NCBI RefSeq assembly: GCF_037031225.1
Contig: NZ_JAYEZN010000001.1
Coordinates: forward strand, 496,001-560,000
From: Halorientalis sp. LT38
Lineage (GTDB): Archaea > Halobacteriota > Halobacteria > Halobacteriales > Haloarculaceae
DNA length: 64,000 nucleotides
Direction: 5' to 3'
In this document: piece after piece, positions 16,337 to 26,561 of the stretch
Numbering within the stretch: the stretch's first letter is position 1
Layout of the letters: the number at the start of each line of letters is the position of its first letter
Translations under genes and position numbers: made by a program
The notes under the pieces: generated by a model
Told to the model about the DNA's origin: nothing
What the model saw: the letters and a program-made list of their open reading frames with translations, nothing else
The model's database searches: none

Positions 16337-17143
16337 ATGGATTCCGAGGACGCGAAGCCACGCGTCAGAGACTACATGACGAGGGACGTGGTGACCGTCT
16401 CGCCGGACGAGCGCGTCGAGGCCGTCGCCCGCCGGATCGCCGAGAGCGACGACACCCACAGCGGATTCCCGGTCTGCGACGGCCGGCACGTCGAGGGGTT
16501 CGTCAGCGCCCGCGACCTCCTCCTGGCCGGCGATCACGAGCCCATCTTCAAGGTCATGACCCAGGACCTGCTGGTCGCCCACCCCGACATGAAGCTCAAC
16601 GACGCCGGGCGCGTGATCCTCCGGTCGGGCATCCAGCGCCTCCCCGTCGTCGACGACGCCGGCAACCTCGTGGGGATCATCAGCAACGCCGACGTGATCC
16701 GCAGCCAGATCGAGCGCGCGACGCCCGGCAAGGTCGAGAAACTCCAGCGCACCCTCGAGAGCATCCACGGCATCGAGGCCAGCGAAGACCGCCGCGACGT
16801 GTCCCTGGAGAAGCTCACGCCCACCCAGAGTCGCGTCTACGCGGACGAACTCGAGGGCCGGCGCTACGAACTGGAGCGGGGCCTGGCCGAACCGCTCGTC
16901 GTCATCGACAACGACGGGGAGTTCCTGCTGGCCGACGGCCACCACCGCGTGAAGGCCGCCGACAGCCTCGGGATCGAGGAGATGGACGCCTACGTCATCG
17001 TGATCGACGAGCGCGTCGACCTCGGGATGGCCAAGACCGCCGAAAAGGAGGACCTCGAGTCCATCGACGACATCGAGGAGGTCGAGTACGCCCACCACCC
17101 GCTCGTCGAGACGACCAAACGCCTGCAAGACGAGAGCGCCTGA
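16337..17143 (+). CDS. CBS-CBS-ParB/sulfiredoxin-like fusion protein (268 aa)
   Basis: Two CBS domains (about 9-62 and 73-127) bind adenine nucleotides in many proteins. They are followed by a ParB/Srx-type domain (about 154-225) with the characteristic GHHRVKAA at 201-208. ParB domains are now known to bind CTP or act as nucleases or kinases, and no catalytic role can be assigned here. The start at ATG 16337 fits the domain boundary. An in-frame ATG at 16325 next to a GGGGGAG run is the alternative. Located 64 bp after the DHH protein gene and possibly co-expressed. Adenylate sensing linked to a ParB-type activity is inference. Confidence 0.88.
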   Translation: MDSEDAKPRVRDYMTRDVVTVSPDERVEAVARRIAESDDTHSGFPVCDGRHVEGFVSARDLLLAGDHEPIFKVMTQDLLVAHPDMKLNDAGRVILRSGIQRLPVVDDAGNLVGIISNADVIRSQIERATPGKVEKLQRTLESIHGIEASEDRRDVSLEKLTPTQSRVYADELEGRRYELERGLAEPLVVIDNDGEFLLADGHHRVKAADSLGIEEMDAYVIVIDERVDLGMAKTAEKEDLESIDDIEEVEYAHHPLVETTKRLQDESA

Positions 17144-17191
17144 CCGGCGCCGGCCGAACCGTTAAGCGCTCCCCGCGTGTAAGTGACTGGC

Positions 17192-18892
<1,701 letters not shown>

Positions 18893-19047
18893 CCGTGGCC
18901 TCGCCAACGTCCTCGAGGAACTGAAGGATCCAGTACATTGATGCTCGCAGTCCGCCTTCCGGAAGACGTGAGCGAACGAACGTCCCGGATGGTGACGCGG
19001 CGGCCCCCGGAGTCGTGCGCCGCCTCGCCCGCGCCGCCGGGATAGCC

Positions 19048-21420
19048 ATGGCCGGGAGCCTCGCGGTGCGCGTCGTCGCCGACGGGACCGAGACGTCCGA
19101 GTCCGTCCTGGACGCGCTGGCCACCGTCTACGAGCGGGTCGATCCCGCCGACGGTGACACAGGTGACGACTCGACGGTCGACTGCGTCGTGGCTGTCGCC
19201 CCGCTCGCCGACGCGGCGTGGCAGCGACTCGCCGACCGAGGCGACGCGCCGCTGGTCGTCCTCGCCTCCCCCGCAGACTCGGAGAGCCGTCACCGGGCGA
19301 CCGAAGCGGGGGCGACCGACGTGGTTATCGCGGACCACGACCGGTTCGCGGCCCTCGCACACAGGGTCCGTGGAGTGGTGGAGGGTCGTCGGTCCGCAAC
19401 GGGCCAGGGGCCGAGAGCCCTCGAGAGCGAGGCCGAGGAGCGGGCTGCCGACGGCCGCTACCTCCGGGACCTCTACGACGTGGCGACCGACGACGCCCTG
19501 TCCTTCGAGGCGAAGACCGAGCGCATCCTCGAGATCGGGCTGGATCGGCTGGGCGTGGAGAACGCCCACCTCTCGTCGATCGATCGCCGGCCCGAGCGCT
19601 ACGAGGTCGTCGCGAGCGTCGGCGACCTCCCGATCGAACCCGGCGTCCAGCTCGACCTGGCGACGACGTTCTGCAAGCGGACGATCCAGTCGGACGACGT
19701 GCTGGCGATCGATCACGCCGCCGAGCGGGGCTGGCGCGGCGATCCGGCCTACGAGGAAAACGACGTCGAGTGTTACCTCGGGGCGCGCGTCACCGTCGGC
19801 GGGTCGCTGTACGGCACCGTCTGCTTCATGGACCGGTCGCCGCGGCCCCCGTTCACCGAGGCCGAGCGGGCGTTCGTCAGCCTGGTCGCGCGGTGGCTCA
19901 GTCACGAACTCGAACGGCGGCGCCGTGAGACCGCGGTCGACGCGCTCCACGACGGGACCGCTCGCCTCCTGCGCGCCAAGACGACGGGGTCGGTCTGCGA
20001 GACGGCGACGGAAGTAGCCGCGGCGGTGCTCGACGCGCCGCGGACCCGCGTCTGGCTCGTCGACGACGACCCGGGGACGCGACTCCGCGCGGCGGCCGAT
20101 CACGCCTGCGAGGCCGATGCAGACCCGATCGAGCGCGGCGACGGCCGCGGCGACGCGCTCTGGGAGGCGCTGGACGACGGCGCGACCCGGCGGTCCGACG
20201 ATCCCGAGGGCGTGGACGGCACCGGGTTCGCGGAGCGGACGCGGAGCGCGCTCGTCACGCCGCTCGGGACCGACGGGGTTCTGATCGCGGGCTCCCCGAC
20301 CGCAGACGCGTTCGACGACGTCGACGACGTGATGGCCGGCATGGTCGGCTCGAACGTCGTTGCGGCGCTGGAACGGATCGACTGGATCGATCAGGTCAGG
20401 GACGCCCGCGAACGGTTCCAGCGCATCTTCGAGTCGGCCAGCGACGGCCTCCTCCTCGTCGACCCTGCGGCCGACGAGATCGCCGACTGCAACGACCGCC
20501 TCTGTGAGCTGCTCGGCTTCGACCGGGCGGAACTGCGAACGGTCGCGCCCTCGACGATCTGCCGGGACGACATCGAGGCGTTCAGACGGTTGCTCGTCCG
20601 GGCGCGGGAGGAAGGACGGGCGGGGGCGGACGAGCTGGTCTGTCGCGACCGGGGCGGCGGCCGCATCCCGGTGGCGGTGTCGGCGGCGGCGGTGGAACTC
20701 GACGGGCGCGACTACGTCCTCGCGAGCGTGCGCGACATCCGGGACCGCCTGCACCGCGAGCAGGCGCTGAGCGTCTTCAACCGCGTTCTCCGGCACAACA
20801 TCCGCAACGACATGAACGTCGTCATCGGGCGAGCCACGATGCTCCGGGGGGCGCTCGATGGGGCCGATCAGCGGGCCCACCTCGACCACATCGTCGAGAC
20901 CGCGCGGAAGCTGACGGAACTGGGGGAGAAGGCCAGGACCTTCAGGCGACTGGACGACCGAGAGCCAGAGGCCGACAGCGTCGCAGTGGGCGGGTTACTC
21001 GAACGCGTCCGGGAGTCGCTGGTCGGGGAGTACCCCGACGCCACCGTCACGATCCGGGGCGCGGACGACGCCACGGCGGCGGTCGCGCCAACGATCGACG
21101 TGGCCATGCGCGAGCTGCTGGAGAACGCGATCAAGCACGCGACCACCGACGACCCAGCGGTCACGGTGACGGTCGCCCGTGACGAAGACGGTGTGTCGGT
21201 CCGCGTCGCCGACGAAGGCCCCGGGCTCCCGGAGCAGGATCGTGCCGTGCTGGAAGGGGGCTACGAGACGCCGCTGAATCACGGGAGCGGGCTGGGGCTG
21301 TGGCTTGCCAACTGGGTCGTCACCGCGGCCGGCGGGTCTATCGCCGTGGTCGACGCGGGACCCGAGGGCACGACGATCGAGCTGTCGCTCCCGGCCGCCA
21401 CCGGCGCCGCCGAACCGTGA
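19048..21420 (+). CDS. GAF-GAF-PAS sensor histidine kinase (790 aa)
   Basis: Soluble multi-domain kinase. The N-terminal region (about 1-112) looks like a degenerate receiver-type fold without an obvious phospho-acceptor motif. GAF domain 1 spans about 150-290, a GAF-like domain about 295-445, PAS about 452-567, the H-box VLRHNIRND contains His583, and the HATPase covers about 650-782 (N693, DEGPGL 722-727, GSGLGLWL). The kinase core is close to that of the LOV kinase, including the PLNH/GLWL blocks. ATG 19048 was chosen. A GTG eleven codons upstream is also in frame. No partner regulator is adjacent. The ligands are unknown. Confidence 0.9.
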   Translation: MAGSLAVRVVADGTETSESVLDALATVYERVDPADGDTGDDSTVDCVVAVAPLADAAWQRLADRGDAPLVVLASPADSESRHRATEAGATDVVIADHDRFAALAHRVRGVVEGRRSATGQGPRALESEAEERAADGRYLRDLYDVATDDALSFEAKTERILEIGLDRLGVENAHLSSIDRRPERYEVVASVGDLPIEPGVQLDLATTFCKRTIQSDDVLAIDHAAERGWRGDPAYEENDVECYLGARVTVGGSLYGTVCFMDRSPRPPFTEAERAFVSLVARWLSHELERRRRETAVDALHDGTARLLRAKTTGSVCETATEVAAAVLDAPRTRVWLVDDDPGTRLRAAADHACEADADPIERGDGRGDALWEALDDGATRRSDDPEGVDGTGFAERTRSALVTPLGTDGVLIAGSPTADAFDDVDDVMAGMVGSNVVAALERIDWIDQVRDARERFQRIFESASDGLLLVDPAADEIADCNDRLCELLGFDRAELRTVAPSTICRDDIEAFRRLLVRAREEGRAGADELVCRDRGGGRIPVAVSAAAVELDGRDYVLASVRDIRDRLHREQALSVFNRVLRHNIRNDMNVVIGRATMLRGALDGADQRAHLDHIVETARKLTELGEKARTFRRLDDREPEADSVAVGGLLERVRESLVGEYPDATVTIRGADDATAAVAPTIDVAMRELLENAIKHATTDDPAVTVTVARDEDGVSVRVADEGPGLPEQDRAVLEGGYETPLNHGSGLGLWLANWVVTAAGGSIAVVDAGPEGTTIELSLPAATGAAEP

Positions 21421-21491
21421 TCCGGGCTCCGTCCCGCCGATTGGGAGCGTAGACAACTACTATTAGGTTTTCGACCGTGGTCGAAATTGCG

Positions 21492-23111
21492 ATGGAGAAA
21501 CCACTGCTGGTCACGGACTTCCTGGACCGGGCGCGTCGGCACTACGGCGACCGGGAGGCGGTCGTCGCGACGACCGGGGAGCGGTACAGCTACGACGAAC
21601 TGGGTGACCGTGCGGACCGGTTCGCCGCCGCCCTGCAGGACCGCGGGATCGAGAAGGGCGACCGCGTCGCCGTGCTCGACCCGAACACCCACTACCACCT
21701 CGAGGCGGCCTACGGGAGCTTCCAGACCGGCGCGATCCACACGCCGCTGAACTACCGGCTGACCCCGGACGACTTCGAGTACATCCTGACTGACGCCGAG
21801 GTCGACGCCGTCTACGCGGACTACGAGTACGCCGAGAAGATCGAGGGCGTCCGCGACGACGTGCCCACGACGACGTTCGTCACGAACGACGCCGACGGAG
21901 TAGACGGCGAGTGGGAGGATTTCGACGCAGTGGTCGCGGACGCGGGCGCGGACTACGACCGCCCGGAGATGAGCGAGGGCGACGACGTCACGATCAACTA
22001 CACGTCGGGTACGACAGGCGACCCGAAGGGCGTGGTCCGGACCCACAGGACCGAGACGCTCCACGCCTACCTGATCGCGCTCCACCAGGAACTCCGGGAC
22101 GACGACGTCTACCTCTGGACGCTCCCGATGTTTCACGTCAACGGCTGGGGCCACCTCTACGCCGTGACCGGGATGGGCGCGACCCACGTCTGCACCCGCG
22201 GGATCGACGCCGCGGAGATATTCGAGACCGTCGCCGCGGAGGACGTCTCGTACCTCTGTGGCGCGCCGACCGTGTTGAACCTGCTCTCCGAGTACTACGG
22301 GAGCGAGGACGGGGACCTGACGACGACCGGTGACGCTCCCGTCCGTATCGCCACCGCCGGGAGCGCCCCGCCGGAGGCGACCATCCGGACGGTCGAGGAC
22401 GAGTTCGGCTGGTACCTCAAACACGTCTACGGCGCGACTGAGACCGGGCCGCTGATCACCACCTCCGACGCCCGGCGCCTGTTCGACGCGGACGACGACG
22501 CCCGGTTTTCGGTCAAGAAGCGACAGGGCCTGGGCTACCTCGGGACCGACGTCCGCGTCGTCGACGAGGACGGCGCGGACGTCCCCCGCGACGACGAGAC
22601 CATCGGCGAAGTGGTCGTCCGCGGCAACCAGGTGATGGACCGCTACTGGAACAAGCCCGAGGCGACCGAGGAGGCCTTCACAGACCGGCGCGAGGGCTAC
22701 TACCACACGGGCGACCTGGCGACCGTCGACGAGCACGGGATGTTGGCCATCCAGGACCGGAAGAAAGACATCATCATCTCGGGCGGGGAGAACATCTCCA
22801 GCATCGAACTGGAGGACACCCTCTACGAGCACGACGCGGTCAGCCAGGTCGCGGTCATCCCCGCGCCCAGCGAGGAGTGGGGCGAGACGCCGAAAGCCTT
22901 CGTCGTCCCGTCGAACGGCGACCCCGAGAACCCGCCGGTCTCGACCGAGGACCTGACGGCCTTCTGTGAGTCCCGGTTGGCCGGCTACAAGGTCGTCCAC
23001 CGGTTCGAGTTCGTCGACGAGCTGCCCACGACGGCGACCGGAAAGATCCAGAAGTACGAGCTCAGGGAGGAGGAGTGGGAGGACGAAGAGGGGATGGTCG
23101 GGCAGGGATGA
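21492..23111 (+). CDS. long/medium-chain acyl-CoA synthetase, AMP-forming (539 aa)
   Basis: Full-length adenylate-forming ligase. AMP motif YTSGTTGDPKG, a YGATETGP core, YHTGDLATVDEHGMLAIQDRKKD hinge and the C-terminal TATGKIQKYELRE with the acyl-adenylation lysine. It belongs to the same branch as the truncated ligase at the left edge, but the two diverge clearly (for example in the regions before the AMP motif). It makes acyl-CoA for beta-oxidation or for branched-chain acids. ATG 21492 is preferred over the GTG five codons upstream, and an A/T-rich stretch (CTATTAGGTTTTCG, about 21459-21472) provides a promoter. Confidence 0.94.
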   Translation: MEKPLLVTDFLDRARRHYGDREAVVATTGERYSYDELGDRADRFAAALQDRGIEKGDRVAVLDPNTHYHLEAAYGSFQTGAIHTPLNYRLTPDDFEYILTDAEVDAVYADYEYAEKIEGVRDDVPTTTFVTNDADGVDGEWEDFDAVVADAGADYDRPEMSEGDDVTINYTSGTTGDPKGVVRTHRTETLHAYLIALHQELRDDDVYLWTLPMFHVNGWGHLYAVTGMGATHVCTRGIDAAEIFETVAAEDVSYLCGAPTVLNLLSEYYGSEDGDLTTTGDAPVRIATAGSAPPEATIRTVEDEFGWYLKHVYGATETGPLITTSDARRLFDADDDARFSVKKRQGLGYLGTDVRVVDEDGADVPRDDETIGEVVVRGNQVMDRYWNKPEATEEAFTDRREGYYHTGDLATVDEHGMLAIQDRKKDIIISGGENISSIELEDTLYEHDAVSQVAVIPAPSEEWGETPKAFVVPSNGDPENPPVSTEDLTAFCESRLAGYKVVHRFEFVDELPTTATGKIQKYELREEEWEDEEGMVGQG

Positions 23112-23139
23112 CCCGCCACCGGCGTCGGTCTATCCGCCT

Positions 23140-23412
23140 TCAGGCGTCCGGATACCGATCCGAGACGACGGTCACGAGCCAGAGGAACACGCCGAGACCG
23201 ACGGCGACGGTGAGCATGCCGTAGAGGGCGGTCCCGAGTGGCGTCGGGGGGAGCTGGATGACGCCGAACAGTTCGGGATCGAGGTCTTCCGGTCGCGCCG
23301 ATCCCAGGATGAACCCCATCACGCCCGCGATGACGACGATCGCGGCGTAGATAAACAGGACGACGCGGTTCCCCGGGCGACCGTCGGCCGAGCGGGTCGC
23401 GGTGTCTGTCAT
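23140..23412 (-). CDS. small two-helix membrane protein (90 aa)
   Basis: Two hydrophobic helices (about residues 17-37 and 60-82) joined by a short loop with PEDLDPELFG and LPPTPLG. No cysteine or histidine ligands. I recognise the type as a haloarchaeal membrane protein often seen beside halocyanin and terminal-oxidase genes, but cannot name a function. It is divergent from the 28-residue membrane protein gene, with one shared TATA element in the 54-bp gap. The start at the ATG at 23412 fits a leaderless transcript. Confidence 0.8.
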   Translation of the reverse strand: MTDTATRSADGRPGNRVVLFIYAAIVVIAGVMGFILGSARPEDLDPELFGVIQLPPTPLGTALYGMLTVAVGLGVFLWLVTVVSDRYPDA

Positions 23413-23434
23413 CGGTCGCGGTTCGAGACGAAGG

Positions 23435-23440
23435 TAATTA
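23435..23440. promoter_or_regulatory. shared bidirectional TATA element
   Basis: The palindromic TAATTA lies 26 nt before the minus-strand ATG (23412) and 29 nt before the plus-strand ATG (23467). It can act as the TATA box for both divergent leaderless genes. Confidence 0.55.
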
Positions 23441-23466
23441 GCCGTTTCAATTCCTACCCGTGACCG

Positions 23467-23553
23467 ATGAGCGAAAAAGACCTCCTCTTCCTCGTCCTCG
23501 CCGGGATCGCACTGTTGATGTTCGTCACCGGGTTCGTGCTGGTCGTGAGCTGA
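23467..23553 (+). CDS. 28-residue single-helix membrane protein
   Basis: ATG-initiated ORF of 29 codons with a TGA stop. Its product is MSEKD followed by one hydrophobic helix of about 22 residues ending VLVVS. An in-frame start at leaderless distance from a TATAA-like element and a position inside a respiratory accessory region argue that it is real. Small single-helix subunits are known in haloarchaeal ba3-type oxidases, so it may be an oxidase or electron-transfer micro-subunit. That is inference. It could also be a chance ORF, although codon choice (GCC, CTC, GTC-rich) matches its neighbours. Confidence 0.6.
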   Translation: MSEKDLLFLVLAGIALLMFVTGFVLVVS

Positions 23554-23605
23554 GACGCCCCCGCCGAACCCCGTCGAATCGACGCAAAAACCGCCGCGCT
23601 GTGAG

Positions 23606-24124
23606 CTACTCTTCCTGGACGATGACGGCACCGTGCATGCCCGATCCCTGGTGCGGGAAGCAGTAGTACAGGTAGTTGCCCGGTTCGTCGAAGGTCTGCT
23701 CGAAGGTCTCGCTGCCGCTGTCGACCGCGTCGCCGCTGCGGAACTCCGCGTCGGACGCATCGGCCGATTCCACGTTGTGGGCACCGCCGTTGCCGGTCCA
23801 CCGCCAGGTGATGGTCGTCCCCGGCGTCACGACTACCGCCGGCGGGTCGAACGCGAAGTTGGTGCTGCCGGCACCGACGGCGATATTGACGTTGTCGCTG
23901 CCGGTCTCGTCGACGGCCTCCCCCTCGTAGAGCCGCGCGTTGTTGTCCGAGAGGTAGGTGTCGACTTCGTCCGGGACGCTCACGCCACTCCCGCTGTCGC
24001 CATCGTCGCCACCGCCGTCGGTTCCGCCGTTATCGCCGTCGCCGTTGCCACCGCCCGAACAGCCGGCCACTGCGCCGGCGACTGTCACCGCTCCGATACC
24101 ACGCACGAACGTCCGTCGCTCCAT
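23606..24124 (-). CDS. halocyanin, lipid-anchored blue copper protein (172 aa)
   Basis: Exported electron carrier. Residues 1-22 contain a Tat-type RRTFVRG and a lipobox ending at Cys22, followed by a Gly/Asp-rich linker (23-48) that would tether it to the outer membrane face. The cupredoxin domain has the type-1 copper set H116, C155, H158 and M163. It shuttles electrons in the haloarchaeal respiratory chain. The start at ATG 24124 removes four residues from a GTG start. It is divergent from the AhbC-like gene across 119 bp holding an imperfect palindrome. Confidence 0.93.
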   Translation of the reverse strand: MERRTFVRGIGAVTVAGAVAGCSGGGNGDGDNGGTDGGGDDGDSGSGVSVPDEVDTYLSDNNARLYEGEAVDETGSDNVNIAVGAGSTNFAFDPPAVVVTPGTTITWRWTGNGGAHNVESADASDAEFRSGDAVDSGSETFEQTFDEPGNYLYYCFPHQGSGMHGAVIVQEE

Positions 24125-24178
24125 CTCTCTGGTCACCTCGTTTTTGGGTCGGGGATAGACCGGGATAAGCTACCGGAC

Positions 24179-24201
24179 GCGTTCTCACGAGGTGGGAACG
24201 C
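24179..24201. promoter_or_regulatory. 23-bp imperfect palindrome in divergent promoter region
   Basis: GCGTTCTCAC-GAG-GTGGGAACGC has 10-bp arms with one mismatch (a T/G pair in RNA). A related GTGAAC/GTGTTCCC pair follows at 24215-24228. The site lies between the halocyanin and radical SAM genes, so it may control both. Confidence 0.45.
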
Positions 24202-24243
24202 TCCCTAGCCGTTTGTGAACGTGTTCCCTTCGTGCTGGTAGGC

Positions 24244-25464
24244 ATGATCTCGGTCAGCAAACTCCTCTGTGATCTGGACGCGGAAGGCGACGGCCTGCGC
24301 TACGACGCCGCCGACGAGTCCGACCGCGAGCAGATCCGCGAGGCCAAACAGCGCCGGCCCGTCGTCGTCTGGAACACGACCAAACAGTGCAACCTCTACT
24401 GCGACCACTGCTACGCCGCCGCCGACACCGAGTGCGCCCCGGGGGAGCTCTCTACAGTCGAAGGCAAACGCTTGCTCGACGACCTCGCCGAGTACGGCGT
24501 CCCCGTCGTTCTCTTCTCCGGCGGCGAACCCCTCGTCCGCGACGACCTCGAGGAACTGGTCGCCTACGCGGCCGACCGGGGGATCCGACCAGTCCTCTCG
24601 ACCAACGGGACGCTGATCACCGAGGAGCGCGCCCGCGACCTGCAATCCGCGGGCCTGCAGTACGCCGGCGTCTCGGTCGACGGCCTCCCCCAGCGCAACG
24701 ACGCCTTCCGCGGGAAGGAGGGTGCCTTCGACGCCGCGCTCCGCGGCATCGAGGCCTGTCAGGCCGCCGGGCTCAAGACCGGGCTGCGCTACACCATCAC
24801 GAAGCACAACGCCGACGACCTCGAGGACGTGGTCGCGCTGCTCCACGAGGCCGGCCTCGACCGGTTCTGCTTCTACCACCTCGACTACGGCGGCCGGGGG
24901 AACGAGATCCGCGACGTGGACCTCACCCCCGAAAAGCGCCGCGAGGCCGTCCGCACCGTCTGCGACATGACCCGGGAGTACCACGCTCGCGGCGACGAGA
25001 TCGAGACGCTGCTCGTGGGGAACTACGCCGACGCCGGCTACCTCGTCGAGTACGCCAGCGAGCACCTGAGTGAGGCGGCCGCAGAGCGGATCTACCGCTA
25101 CCTGGAGGTCAACGGCGGCGATCCGACCGGCGAACGCGTCGCGGACGTGGACTACCAGGGCAACGTCCACCTCACGCAGTTCTGGCAGGGCTACTCGCTG
25201 GGCAACGTCCGCGACCGCCCGTTCGGCGCCATCTGGGAGGACGAGTCCAATCCCCTCCTCGAACGCCTCCGGAACCGCGAGGATCACCTCACGGGGAAGT
25301 GTGCCGACTGCGCCTACCAGTCGATCTGTCGCGGCGGGTCGCGACTCCGCGCCCTGTCGGTCCACGACGATCCGTTCGCGCCCGATCCGCAGTGTTACCT
25401 CCGCGACGACGAGATCGGCGGCTCGAACCCGGTCTTCGACACCGGACCGGAGCCGGCCGACTGA
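24244..25464 (+). CDS. ahbC: radical SAM/SPASM protein, AhbC (NirJ)-like haem biosynthesis enzyme (406 aa)
   Basis: Radical SAM enzyme with the [4Fe-4S] motif C49-x3-C53-x2-C56 (CNLYCDHCY) in a TIM barrel, the GGE-like FSGGEPL block, and a C-terminal SPASM region with cysteines in GKCADCAYQSICRGG and PQCYL. The N-terminus (MISVSKLLCD, then RPVVVWNTTKQC) and the block RGIRPVLSTNGTLI resemble 12,18-didecarboxysiroheme deacetylase of the archaeal siroheme-dependent haem pathway. This is judged from memory, so AhbD or another SPASM maturase remain alternatives. ATG 24244 is preferred to the GTG four codons upstream. Convergent with the flavoprotein gene (3-bp gap). Haem supply would suit the copper/respiratory neighbours. 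Confidence 0.78.
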   Translation: MISVSKLLCDLDAEGDGLRYDAADESDREQIREAKQRRPVVVWNTTKQCNLYCDHCYAAADTECAPGELSTVEGKRLLDDLAEYGVPVVLFSGGEPLVRDDLEELVAYAADRGIRPVLSTNGTLITEERARDLQSAGLQYAGVSVDGLPQRNDAFRGKEGAFDAALRGIEACQAAGLKTGLRYTITKHNADDLEDVVALLHEAGLDRFCFYHLDYGGRGNEIRDVDLTPEKRREAVRTVCDMTREYHARGDEIETLLVGNYADAGYLVEYASEHLSEAAAERIYRYLEVNGGDPTGERVADVDYQGNVHLTQFWQGYSLGNVRDRPFGAIWEDESNPLLERLRNREDHLTGKCADCAYQSICRGGSRLRALSVHDDPFAPDPQCYLRDDEIGGSNPVFDTGPEPAD

Positions 25465-25467
25465 GCG

Positions 25468-26499
25468 CTACGCGACGACGCGCTCCCTGATCGTCTCGGC
25501 CGCCGCCAGTCCGGTCCGGAGGGCGGCGTACGTCCGGCCAGCGCCGGCGACCCAGTCGCCCGCGACCGCCAGGTCGTGGTAGCGCGTGCGAGCGATCAGA
25601 TCCGGGTCGGCGCCGTACTCCGGGACGGCCGCGGTGAACCGGGCGTGATCGATCCAGTCGGCGTTCAAAACGCGATCGTCGCCGAGCAGGTCGTGCGCGC
25701 CGGACCGGGCGACCTCGGCGATTTCATCACTGTGCGCGTCGGGGTGCGTCGCGGTCCACTGGGGATTCAACTGGACCACCAGCAGGCTCTCGCCGTCCGG
25801 AACGTGTCCGGGTTTGCACTCCTCGCGGGAGCACCAGCCCACGTCGTGGCCCCCTTCGCTGGCCACGAGGGCGTAGTACGGCTTCTCGATCCGCTCCGGG
25901 TAGTGACAGACGACGCTGTCGACGGGGCGGTGGGGGACGCCCTCCGCCGCGACCAGCAGGTCGTCTTTCAGCGGGTGGCCCCACTCGGCGTCGGCGAGCT
26001 GGCTCGCCGTCTCGCCCGCCGGGAGGGCCAGCACCAGGCCGTCGACGCGTTCTTCCCGCCCGCCTGTGGTCGCGAGCCGCCAGCCGTCGCCGCGGCGGTC
26101 GAGGTGCCCGACCCGGGTGTCCGTCGCCACGGTCGCGCCGCTCTCGCGGGCGAACGCCTCGACGATGCCCCGGACGCCTCGCCGGGTCGTGTACTTGGGC
26201 GCCTGGTCCGCCCGGCCCGCCGAGATCGTCCCGTCGGCGTCGAACACCCGCGTCTCGCCGTCGACGGTCACGAGGTCGTCGCCCGCGGCCGCGCGGAGAA
26301 TCGTCGCGATCCGCGCCTCGTCGGCCTTCACGAAGTTGGCCCCGTAGTCGTAGGTGCAGCCGTCGCGTTCGCGCGTGACCATCCGGCCGCCGAGCCGGTC
26401 GCTCGCCTCGAACAGCGTCACTGCCACCGGGTCGTCCCGCAGCGCGAACGCGGCCGCGGCCCCCGCGATCCCCCCGCCGACGATGCCGACGCTTGCCAT
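25468..26499 (-). CDS. FAD-dependent amine-oxidase/renalase-like oxidoreductase (343 aa)
   Basis: Flavoprotein with the N-terminal FAD dinucleotide motif GGGIAGAAAAFAL (about 8-20) and EASDRLGGRM, plus a GANF block characteristic of renalase-type monoamine oxidases. The C-terminal half ends with the GDWVAGAGRTYAALRTGLAAA flavin-contact segment. The family oxidises amines or reduced nicotinamide isomers. The true substrate is unknown. The length is normal. Convergent with the radical SAM gene and 62 bp downstream of the helicase stop on the same strand. Confidence 0.88.
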   Translation of the reverse strand: MASVGIVGGGIAGAAAAFALRDDPVAVTLFEASDRLGGRMVTRERDGCTYDYGANFVKADEARIATILRAAAGDDLVTVDGETRVFDADGTISAGRADQAPKYTTRRGVRGIVEAFARESGATVATDTRVGHLDRRGDGWRLATTGGREERVDGLVLALPAGETASQLADAEWGHPLKDDLLVAAEGVPHRPVDSVVCHYPERIEKPYYALVASEGGHDVGWCSREECKPGHVPDGESLLVVQLNPQWTATHPDAHSDEIAEVARSGAHDLLGDDRVLNADWIDHARFTAAVPEYGADPDLIARTRYHDLAVAGDWVAGAGRTYAALRTGLAAAETIRERVVA

Positions 26500-26561
26500 G
26501 CGAGGGGGTTGTGCGGCATCCCTGATAACTCCGGGTGCCGCTCGACGCCGACCGGGTGCCG

